Shown here piece after piece: positions 55,401-61,329 of a stretch of DNA of 61,329 nucleotides. Made by a program: the position numbers and the translations under genes. Position 1 is the first letter of the stretch. Every line of letters begins with the position of its first letter. The notes under the pieces were generated by a model. That model was not told the DNA's origin and ran no database searches. It worked only from the letters and a program-made list of their open reading frames with translations. The DNA is from Phoronis australis (Eukaryota; Phoronida; Phoronidae): contig NMRA01000333.1 in NCBI GenBank assembly GCA_002633005.1, positions 343,797 to 405,125 of the forward strand. Direction: 5' to 3'.

Positions 55401-58400
55401 AACACCTAATTCGTCCGTCCAAAGCGTATTTTAACCTCGTTTTAGAGCTCCATTCCAGTTACCTGGATGGAGCAAGCATACTTACCATGTTTCTTCAGGG
55501 GCCCCAATCATCCGAGGGGAAAGATGCCTGTGCCTGACTGGGGGAATTTTTTTGCCGAGTGAGGGGGAAAATCTACCTCCCACCCTGCTGCAAGCTCTCA
55601 TAAGTTCTGTCTCAAATAGCAATTTGTGCTCTTGTCACCTGTGTGGTTACAGGTAATTTGAACTTAGGAGGGAAATTTTCAATCACTAGGGAAATTTTCA
55701 GGCCTCGTTGGGGGAATTTCGCGAGATTTTTTATGTTTGAGAGGGGAATAGGGCGGATATTCAGCCCCAAAATCGAGGGATTGAGAGCCCTGTCCATTTG
55801 GAAAGAAAAATGTGTCATGTCTCAACCCGTAGTCACTTCATGAAAACACAGCCTGGCTGGCCGAAGATTCACCGGTCATTATGCTCGGCAACCAAGATGC
55901 AACAAAATATGATCTAGTAACTTTTCGAAACGTTTATAAATTTTACACGGAAATATTTTGTTTTGTCGCGGCGTATGGCAACGACCCAACGCTTCCGAAA
56001 AGTCCTTAGGGATTGTAAAACAGACAGTTGAGTGTCCGTCTATTTTCGATCGCCTTTCGAGCAAAGCGGAATACAACTATGCTGATAAGCCAACAGAGCT
56101 ATCGTAGCAAGTCTCATTTTGGGATGCGCATCCTGTCAGCGTGAATTAGGGGCCCATTCCAAGTAACTGACTTAAGTTCATTTTTGACTTAGGCCTCAAA
56201 TTTGTCTTAACTTCCATACTTTGAAACTTTCACATCCAGTAAGATAGTTAAAATTAAGACAAAACATTTATCAAAAATTTAATTCAAACTTAAGATCTCT
56301 TTCTTGAAATGGTCTCGAGACAAATTTAAGTTTTATCTTAAACGTTACTAAAAGTTAAGATTTGTCTTAGCTAAGTCACTTTTGTTGGAATGGACCCCAG
56401 GTCTATAGGGACACATCTACCACATTTCATAACGTTCTTGCAAAGGTTCAGGAGATACAGTAGCAGACGCCCGACAGACATGACAGCAATATGCACCCAC
56501 ATATTATAGGGTTGCATAGTAACAGGAAAGCAAGGTTTGGAGGTAATTCATGATGTATGTTATAAGGGAAGAGTCACTCAACAGCCAAACTATTGTAGTC
56601 CCCACAAAACAACAAGAGCAAAATTAAGAACAGCTTGTAACAATGAACACCATCTCTAACAAGAAAAACGACAGCAACATAAAGACCACCAAATCTGCAT
56701 GACTACAGCTACTCACCTGGTCACAGTGCCACTGAGGTGTGGCACAGCTGCGTACTGCCTCCTTCTTACCACACTCACACAACTGGACACTGGTTTTGGG
56801 ACAGGCTGGACAGTCTCCTGGACAAAGAACAAATGCACGCAAGCATGTGTTACATCAGATATTTGAAGAACAGTGTCAGTGGCAACAAAATACCAGGAAT
56901 GACTTTAAAGGAGAATGCCACCCAAAAACAACCTATTTTGTATTTTAGATCGAGTAGTTCTACTCGATAACGGCATGTTCGGTTGTGTTACCTGACACCT
57001 GATGGTAGACGGAGGTGTTGAAATTATCCAATGACGTCATTGGTTTCACACACAGTCTGTTCAGCAGTTCACAACACGAGTTACTGGTGTCAGCTTATCG
57101 TTTGAACTCATCGTTTAACACCAATAAATCACCAAACTTCGATGTAAAACCCTCAAAAATACACAGAGTTCTCATAAAAACACACGTTTTATTTCGCTGT
57201 TACGGATTTATTGGTATTTGGACACACCGTAGCCTAAAAGTTCGGCAGGCCAATTTACCAAGGTCCATAGCAGGAGGGTCTGTTTGGAGATAAATTCAAA
57301 GTATTCTTCCGTGGAATACAGACAAGAGAACCTATGTTGTTTAGACTTGTGATTTTTTGAGTTCTAAACACATGAAACGCTTGTTATCCCAGCCAGTGGC
57401 TCGGAACCCGATCAGGCCCGTCGCGGCTGGAATGACTCATTATCCCGGCCAGTGGTTTGGAACCCAATCAGGCCCGTCACGGCCGCCGAGTCTGGCATGA
57501 ACATAAACCAGCTTGAGTTGGAAACTAAACCTCCACTCACGAAAAGACTATAATAGTCAGTGCTGTAGTGGTAAAAGTAGAGGTAAGTAGGCGCCGAAGG
57601 CCCACCGTATCACATGACCTTGAGCACTGAACTTAACTTGGTGGTGCGTAGGCCCTACGTTCAAATGCCAAAAGGTGGATGGCTGTGCCTACGCCCCACT
57701 AAAACACTGATAATAGTGAGCCAAAGAAATAATGTGCATGTAATTATTTACGTGAATTAGCCACGAAACTGAAAATCTATTTACTTGTCGGGGGCCGCAA
57801 AGTCCACGTTCCCCTTCCACAGACAGGCAAAGGTTGAATGTTCATTAATAATGATTTGAATAATGCATTTGTATTTCTAAATAAAGATTCCCCTAACATG
57901 TGACAATAAAATCAAGTAATTGTTTCACAACAGCTTTCTGTCGGCAAACACTGAATTAGCATGCGCTCACACGGCCTCACCTCGCGCCCGGTCAATTACC
58001 TTTGTTCACGGCATCAAAAGCCCGTAACGCAGTGGTTTATTCATTGCTGGCTTCTCAGCATTTGCACTCACGAATACTGCAAAGGCACTACAAATTGTAT
58101 CTAATGAGACAGATTTTGTTTCAGTTTTATATAAGCATTGGTTAGGATGAGAATAATTCAGTTTGAAACAGAATGCAGAATACATCACGGCGACTCGCCC
58201 GGTGCCAATCCCGAGTTAGTCAAGAGCCAGTCATCCGATGAAGACTTCACGGGTCGGATCGTTAGGTTTCACAGTCTGTCAGTTCGAAACCGGAATACAC
58301 TGATCAAGAAATACTAGAGAGGCGTCGTGAACAGTGCATAGACAACGGAACTTATGGACAGTTCTTTCATTGGTAAGCCGGAATTCTTCCGAGAACACTG

Positions 58401-60414
58401 TCGACGAAATGCCGGCCACAGACACGGAGATGTTCACGGACTCATACTTGCCATTAACAGCGTACCTTTCGTTCTTCACTACTGCGAGCCACTTCCTAAG
58501 CATTTCGGGCTCTCGAGGAACTAAAAGAACGATATACCCGCTTTCTTCGCAGCTTCATAGTTCAGACAAGTGGGAATGATGCACCGCAATATAGCGGCAT
58601 TCACTCTGCAGATGAACCACTGACGTCGCTGCATTGTTTCTCACCTTCCTCACAGGTTAACACGACACCTCTCGGCAAGGTGAGGTCGACCATATAACAG
58701 ACGATGTGGATATAGACCGATTAAGACGGTAAAAAAGACTAATTAAATCGGGTGGCATTCTCCTTTAATACTACAATAGATGGTAGTTCAGTGCTCTTTA
58801 GCACATCAAGTTCTGAATGTTTCTTCACAGCACCAAATAAGTTACTTATACATTCTACAGATTTGCAGTGATTGACATAATGAGCAGCAGATCTCATTTG
58901 CTGCCTGAAATTTCGAAATGTGAGCTGAGATTTTGGCCAACTGACATTAGTCCCACATGTACAACTTGGTCATTCCAACTCTTGTAAGCTGAGTAACATC
59001 GCCACACTGCAACAACAGGGCTTACTTAATTAAAATGGGAAAATATTCGTGCCAAACAATGGAAAATTGCTCCAGCATTTTTTTGGCCGTCGTCAAGACT
59101 GTGTGACCTGGAATCTGTGTGTGCAACCTGGATTTCAGAATTGCGAGCTGAGATTTTAATCTGATGCAAACGATGACCTGGTAATTTTCACACTGCCACG
59201 GGTTGATTTAGAAAGTTTCTGAGTATAAATTACACAAATCTTACATTCAAGTAAGTGACACTGACTGGATGATAAAAACAATCCACGAACTGCAACACAA
59301 CACTGTGGACATGCACTAGTATAAACTGTTATAGCGCAACTTTACAGGAAATAATAATTATAATAAGGTAAACGGAATCTAAGTAATGTACAACACTTAC
59401 AAATGACAGCCAAAACTACAATTTGTCTTAATGGAAAGTTAATGACGACAGTTGTGATTTGAACTTGAAGGTGTGTACAAACGGGTGTAATTTGAGGGTT
59501 ACAACAGTTTTTGCAACTCAACAAATAGCAAATTGTCACAAAACAATAGTTTGTGCTTCAAAGGTCAACAGAAACTGATCGCACATTTGAGAATTGCGAC
59601 AGTTTATGAAGCTGTGACAGTTTATGAAGCTGTGAGTTTGTGGTTAGTGTGATAGCACACATTTGCAAAACAGTTTGTGGTTAGCGTGATAGCACACATA
59701 TACAAAACAGTTTGTGGTTAGCGTGATAGCACACATATACAAAACAGTTTGTGGTTAGCGTGATAGCACACATGTACAAAACAGTTTGTGGTTAGCATGA
59801 TAGCACACATATACAAAACAGCTTTGCACCATGTGAAATTATCTGTTCTCACAGGCATTCTCAATAACACAATTCTTTTAATCTAATTAACCCACTTCCT
59901 TTCGGGTAAGCTGGAGTTCTTTTCACAAAAAACACAATTCGGTTTTTCTAAATTCAGTTAATATATTCTCACACATAGCATTTCTTTCATGTCTGACATC
60001 AGCCATTAGTTACAGAGTGAGTGAGTCTGAGTAGCAAGTGACAGGAGCAATGTATCAAATCTGTTCATACTCAATATAAGGTAATGTTTCCAGTTCGTGA
60101 GCTATTTGTTAGAATGAACATGAGTCAAATGAGGAAATCCGTTCAGCTTGAGAGAAGAGAATGATTTGAACAATAACACAAGACTTCTGTGTGAGAATAA
60201 TGACTATCCTAAAGACAATAGAAATAAAGAAATACTTCTGGCTCTACTGTACCTGGATGACATGGGTCTTGACAGGCATGATGACCACAGGTCAGTCTGC
60301 GGCCACAGGGCTGACCACATGACCAGTCTCTCAAACCACAACGACGGGCCGTGGGAGGACTTTTGCCACAGTGACACTTGGATTGCACAGTCTTGGGGCA
60401 TGGTGGACAGGGAC
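34262..60414 (-). CDS. NFXL1: NFXL1, NF-X1-type zinc-finger protein, C-terminal two thirds
   Basis: NFXL1 is a relative of transcription factor NF-X1 with repeated NF-X1 cysteine-rich fingers and a C-terminal membrane anchor. Thirteen minus-strand exons (60414-60253 down to 34483-34262) join in frame into about 625 residues aligning end to end with the human protein: [59 protein letters not shown]-type spacers, [50 protein letters not shown] and [12 protein letters not shown] charged coiled coil ([19 protein letters not shown]) and a terminal hydrophobic segment follow. All introns are GT-AG. The N-terminal RING-like part is upstream of the window. One exon is present twice because of the block duplication at 50828-56647; only one copy fits the frame. 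The role of the family is poorly defined; DNA binding is inferred from NF-X1. Confidence 0.95.
34484..35321 (-). other. NFXL1 intron
   Basis: No exon or named repeat is recognised between exons 12 and 13. Confidence 0.6.
35322..35519 (-). CDS. NFXL1: NFXL1 exon 12
   Basis: Acceptor ACAACAG, donor GTGGGC. Sixty-six codons, [20 protein letters not shown] to [11 protein letters not shown], the last NF-X1 fingers. Confidence 0.94.
35520..36158 (-). other. NFXL1 intron
   Basis: No further feature seen between exons 11 and 12. Confidence 0.6.
36159..36395 (-). CDS. NFXL1: NFXL1 exon 11
   Basis: Acceptor TTTCCTTAG, donor GTGTGT. Seventy-nine codons from [20 protein letters not shown] through [20 protein letters not shown] to CPGKCPKM. 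Confidence 0.94.
36396..37054 (-). other. NFXL1 intron
   Basis: Contains a GGGGGGGGG run at about 36650. No exon or clear repeat. Confidence 0.6.
37055..37186 (-). CDS. NFXL1: NFXL1 exon 10
   Basis: Acceptor TTACTCCAG, donor GTGAGT. Encodes [20 protein letters not shown] and [15 protein letters not shown]. Confidence 0.93.
37891..38043. repeat. Minisatellite, 37-bp unit, spanning an NFXL1 splice donor
   Basis: Unit CGCCCCCTATAGTTCACCTC followed by ATGACTGCATCATACTG. Units at 37910-37946, 37947-37983, 37984-38020 and partial 38021-38043, plus a partial left copy. On the minus strand each holds the exon 9 end and donor (CATGAG, GTGAAC). Confidence 0.92.
38038..38151 (-). CDS. NFXL1: NFXL1 exon 9
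   Basis: Acceptor TATTGCAG, donor GTGAAC. Thirty-eight codons, [16 protein letters not shown] to [20 protein letters not shown] is invariant in relatives. The donor region is repeated downstream as a 37-bp minisatellite. Confidence 0.9.
38152..38759 (-). other. NFXL1 intron
   Basis: AT-rich, no additional feature between exons 8 and 9. Confidence 0.6.
38760..38898 (-). CDS. NFXL1: NFXL1 exon 8
   Basis: Acceptor TTTTCTAG, donor GTGAAA. Encodes [20 protein letters not shown] and [16 protein letters not shown]. The donor was chosen for phase and to rejoin exon 9. Confidence 0.88.
38899..39556 (-). other. NFXL1 intron
   Basis: Between exons 7 and 8. Short open frames without homology; nothing else. 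Confidence 0.6.
39557..39677 (-). CDS. NFXL1: NFXL1 exon 7
   Basis: Acceptor CCACTTAG, donor GTACGT. Encodes [18 protein letters not shown] and [16 protein letters not shown], close to human. Confidence 0.93.
39872..40125. mobile_element. Small element with G-rich inverted ends
   Basis: Left GGTGCACCTAGGGGGGGGCT and right CGAGCCCCCCCCCTATA...GGGTGC are inverted-repeat related. A minus-strand frame between them ([15 protein letters not shown]) lacks known domains. Probably a short non-autonomous transposon in an NFXL1 intron. Confidence 0.5.
40126..41220. other. NFXL1 intron stretch
   Basis: Part of the 6.8-kb intron between exons 6 and 7. No gene or clear repeat is recognised here. Confidence 0.5.
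41240..42495. repeat. Dispersed repeat with array of CTCF-like motifs, block 1
   Basis: Irregular units of about 130-170 bp, each with GCCACTAGGTGGCGC or a variant and a conserved TTTCATGAAAATC/GATACAG segment. It ends in the palindromic ACATATAAATATGTGGGCGG. Motifs lie at 41269, 41414, 41558, 41708, 41853, 42000, 42162 and 42307. No coding signal. Confidence 0.8.
42500..43140. other. NFXL1 intron stretch
   Basis: AT-rich with no recognised feature. Confidence 0.5.
43160..44375. repeat. Repeat with two diverged ~425-bp direct units and DR1 motifs
   Basis: Units at about 43378-43690 and 43800-44115 share GTGCAAAGGTCATGTAA, AGGTCAAAGGTCATT, AAACTAAAATTTTGAGCTAG and GGTCATTAGGTGCATTTTTC in the same order. 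GCGCGTGC-type ends (CTGCGCGTGCAAGCGC, ACGCACGCGCACAG) border the block. Noncoding. Confidence 0.75.
44376..45370. other. NFXL1 intron stretch
   Basis: No recognised gene or repeat family. Confidence 0.4.
45390..46070. repeat. Dispersed repeat with CTCF-like motifs, block 2
   Basis: Same family as 41240-42495: motif variants at 45481, 45650, 45795 and 45951, with the shared CATGAAAATCCGTCAA segment. More decayed. A 35-bp unit (ACATAGATTTTCTCTTTAAT) is duplicated near 45530-45585. Confidence 0.7.
46391..46501. repeat. Minisatellite, 37-bp unit, three copies, spanning an NFXL1 splice donor
   Basis: Unit TTACCTACCTGTATGACAAA followed by CATTACTACACTTGTTG at 46391, 46428 and 46465. On the minus strand each unit contains the end of exon 6 and the donor GTAGGTAAC. 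Confidence 0.95.
46473..46563 (-). CDS. NFXL1: NFXL1 exon 6
   Basis: Acceptor TTTTCCAG, donor GTAGGT. Encodes [20 protein letters not shown] and [11 protein letters not shown]. The last part of the exon and the donor are repeated twice more downstream (46391-46501); the first donor is chosen because later ones give an in-frame TAA. Confidence 0.9.
46757..47056. repeat. Minisatellite, 55-bp unit, about 5.5 copies
   Basis: Unit CACATATCAAGACTGACACA followed by CTGTTCATGTAAAACATGTC and CACAGTACAAAACAA, in the intron between NFXL1 exons 5 and 6. Confidence 0.92.
47231..47473. mobile_element. Hairpin (foldback MITE-like) element
   Basis: Left arm 47231-47336 and right arm 47369-47473 are nearly perfect inverted copies of about 105 bp, separated by a 32-bp loop. 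Examples: ATGAGGCTTATGGA against TCCATAAGCCTCAT, and TTCACACTTAACGCATA against TATGCGTTAAGTGTGAA. Confidence 0.9.
47649..47780 (-). CDS. NFXL1: NFXL1 exon 5
   Basis: Acceptor CATGAAG, donor GTAAAT. Forty-four codons from [20 protein letters not shown] to [10 protein letters not shown]. Confidence 0.92.
47966..48081 (-). CDS. NFXL1: NFXL1 exon 4
   Basis: Acceptor TTATTGCAG, donor GTAGGT-like. Encodes [20 protein letters not shown] and [17 protein letters not shown]. Its entry phase requires exactly one copy of exon 3. Confidence 0.93.
48125..50827. other. NFXL1 intron stretch
   Basis: Part of the intron between exons 3 and 4. A 53-bp unit (AAATGCCTTGGCTAACTTGT and on) is duplicated at 49588-49640 and 49641-49693. 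Otherwise only short unsupported open frames. Confidence 0.55.
51024..51138 (-). CDS. NFXL1: NFXL1 exon 3, copy in the left-hand duplicated block
   Basis: Same sequence and splice sites as 53928-54042. If spliced after that copy, the second would begin Cys-Met-Trp-stop. Probably the same exon represented twice. Confidence 0.85.
51410..51760. repeat. Dispersed repeat with CTCF-like motif, block 3
   Basis: Shares TTTCATGAAAATCCGTC and GATACTGAC-like segments with blocks 1 and 2. One perfect motif, CCACTAGGGGGCAC, at 51715-51728; its duplicate copy is at 54615-54628. Confidence 0.75.
53243..53481. mobile_element. MITE with GGGGCCCATTCCAA ends
   Basis: 239 bp with inverted ends GGGGCCCATTCCAA and TTGTTGGAACGGGCCCC. 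The same element recurs at 56149-56398 (duplicate block) and, truncated, inside the copia element at 27027-27131. Confidence 0.8.
53731..53731. other. Ambiguous base (N) at junction of the duplicated blocks
   Basis: The only N in the window. It sits exactly between the end of the left copy and the start of the right copy. Confidence 0.98.
53928..54042 (-). CDS. NFXL1: NFXL1 exon 3, copy in the right-hand duplicated block
   Basis: Acceptor CTCTTTAG, donor GTAAGT, 115 bp. Encodes [20 protein letters not shown] and [14 protein letters not shown]. Identical to 51024-51138. Only one copy can be used: 115 is not a multiple of three. Confidence 0.85.
56149..56398. mobile_element. MITE with GGGGCCCATTCCAA ends, duplicate
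   Basis: Counterpart of 53243-53481 with a few indels (an extra TATCAAAAATTTAATT-like segment). Confidence 0.8.
56717..56817 (-). CDS. NFXL1: NFXL1 exon 2
   Basis: Acceptor TTGTCCAG, donor GTGAGT. Encodes [20 protein letters not shown] and [10 protein letters not shown]. Confidence 0.93.
56909..58764 (+). mobile_element. TTAA-flanked DNA transposon, copy 2
   Basis: Same ends as 19682-21399 (AGGAGAATGCCACCC / GGGTGGCATTCTCCT), flanked by TTAA at 56905-56908 and 58765-58768. 1856 bp, similar to copy 1 over most of its length in the same order, with an internal deletion and an extra segment at about 57560-57860. In an NFXL1 intron, opposite to the gene. Confidence 0.88.
58240..58385 (+). pseudogene. 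Second P2X7 ballast-like relic, start portion only
   Basis: Pieces [10 protein letters not shown] and, after a shift, [15 protein letters not shown] correspond to [15 protein letters not shown] in copy 1. The cysteine-rich part is deleted, so homology rests on its match to copy 1. Confidence 0.6.
58770..59630 (-). other. NFXL1 intron stretch
   Basis: AT-rich intron, no recognised feature. Confidence 0.5.
59634..59818. repeat. Minisatellite, 37-bp unit, five copies
   Basis: Unit CAGTTTGTGGTTAGCGTGAT followed by AGCACACATATACAAAA; starts at 59634, 59671, 59708, 59745 and 59782. Confidence 0.95.
60253..60414 (-). CDS. NFXL1: NFXL1 exon 1 in window
   Basis: Acceptor ACTTGCAG, donor GTACAG, 162 bp. 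Encodes [20 protein letters not shown] and [20 protein letters not shown], two NF-X1 fingers. Confidence 0.93.
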
Positions 60415-60769
60415 CTGCAAGTAAAACATGTCAAGTATTTGGGCAAATAAAAATTACAGGGTACATTTCTGTTTAACAACATTGTGTAGCATGGCAGAAA
60501 TTTACTACAACTAAGAGCACATTAACTACTCGAGCGAGGAAACGCTAACATCAAACTTGTAATATTGAACGAATCTTCGGGTGGTTTTCTATTAACAGTC
60601 TATTCCACAGAGTCCCTAAGACCATAAGTGGGAGAATTAATAAAATCCACACAATATTGGTAATGTGAAGGCTGTGAATACCCTAGCCTTGGGGCAAAGC
60701 TGTACACTAAATATACAGCTTTGCGCAGATGTAGGTAAAAAATTGACCAGATAAAATATGACACAAAAT
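60415..60769 (-). other. NFXL1 intron upstream of first visible exon
   Basis: No further NFXL1 exon recognised up to the window end. Confidence 0.5.
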
Positions 60770-61329
60770 TACTGTCATTAAAATTATACACTTATTTGAG
60801 TAAGTGAAATCATTTTCTGGATTTGGAAAAATTGGCGTTCTACCGTTATTCTGCTGCTAAAGTTGTGGAGCGATCTTCTGCGTCAGCTTTCGGCGCCATG
60901 AAATATTGCGTCACCTATTGGCCAGTTTCTTTTTTCACCGATTCTTCAATCAACTGTTTTTCTTTAACAAGGTTGCGTACATGTCCCAACAAATTATCGG
61001 AACTGGTTTCATTCATTATAACTTTTTAGAATTTTGATTCCAGCAAACGGAATTTCAGAAGAAATTTTGCTGCTGCCAAGCTTACATCATCTCCCGAGAG
61101 ATGTCGCAAAAATTTAGGAAATGGCGCGTGCTCCTGTCATGAGCGTACTGTTTTCGAAACGACGACATAACTTTTCTTTGTTAGAAATGGCTGAGGATTA
61201 TGCAAGAAAATGACGTTTATTGGATTGTTTTTCACTTAACACGAGCAGCGCAGCAGTGAAAAAAGTGGGGACTTAAGCCCCCCTGTGGTGCGCCGCCTAT
61301 AGACCATCGGCGTCGTAGCACTGAAAAAA
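60770..61329 (+). repeat. Dispersed repeat, copy 2
   Basis: Related to 10070-10560 in the same orientation. It continues to the window end with a GC-rich tail (GAGCAGCGCAGCAGTG, GGTGCGCCGCCTATAG). Noncoding as far as can be seen. Confidence 0.8.

Larger units (their letters stand above)
53732..56647. repeat. Large duplicated block, right copy
   Basis: Offset 2904 bp from the left copy at its start. Continues without a break into NFXL1 intron sequence and exon 2 at 56717. Confidence 0.95.

Noticed and set aside
52020-56080. Pairs of ORFs found in both duplicated blocks (52022/54924 plus strand; 52707/55612 and 52973/55879 minus strand)
   Set aside because: They are conserved only because the whole block is duplicated; indels shift their ends, there are no domains, and they lie in an NFXL1 intron.
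50828-56647. Mutually exclusive exon pair in NFXL1
   Set aside because: The encoded exon copies are identical and the introns near-identical, and an N marks the junction; an assembly artefact is simpler, though not excluded.

Overview
The window is nuclear DNA from an animal. Coding sequence is split into short exons (41-246 bp) with GT-AG introns, and introns and intergenic DNA are AT-rich and full of mobile-element relics and minisatellites. The three recognisable genes (ATRX, phosphoglycerate kinase, NFXL1) are typical of bilaterians. The repeat load (copia-type element, tRNA-derived SINE, TTAA-flanked DNA transposons, arrays of short decayed repeats) and the allele-like divergence of a duplicated block fit a heterozygous, probably marine, invertebrate. 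I cannot name the species.

Layout. (1) 263-5729, plus strand: eight exons covering part of the SNF2 ATPase/helicase region of ATRX, ending just after helicase motif VI; upstream exons lie outside the window. (2) 5730-13856: repeats, including a 0.85 kb palindrome, a possible solo LTR with a heat-shock-element cluster, and a SINE. (3) 13857-14615, minus strand: a small two-exon gene for a signal peptide plus Thr/Ser-rich plus transmembrane protein. (4) 14770-15940: a LINE relic. (5) 16761-22222, plus strand: the last four exons of phosphoglycerate kinase, with a TTAA-flanked transposon in the third intron. (6) 22223-34261: repeats, a decayed Ty1/copia element and a decayed HECT ubiquitin-ligase gene. 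(7) 34262-60414, minus strand: thirteen exons of NFXL1 including the stop codon, plus a fourteenth that is a duplicate.

The three conserved genes do not form a pathway: ATRX remodels chromatin, PGK is glycolytic and NFXL1 is a cysteine-rich zinc-finger protein with a C-terminal membrane anchor. ATRX and PGK1 are also linked in human (Xq21.1), so their proximity may be ancestral. ATRX lacks its C-terminal exons and PGK its N-terminal exons, although the DNA where they should lie is in the window; this points to a misjoin, a rearrangement or exons I missed.

The most unusual content is in the repeats: two TTAA-flanked transposons carrying a decayed reading frame that resembles the P2X7 receptor cytoplasmic ballast domain; dispersed repeats bearing arrays of CTCF-like motifs; a repeat with perfect DR1 nuclear-receptor sites; a possible LTR with heat-shock elements beside a TATA box; and 37-bp minisatellites that duplicate two NFXL1 splice donors. 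A 2.9 kb near-identical duplication, joined by a single N, would destroy the NFXL1 frame if both exon copies were used and is probably a haplotype-merge artefact.
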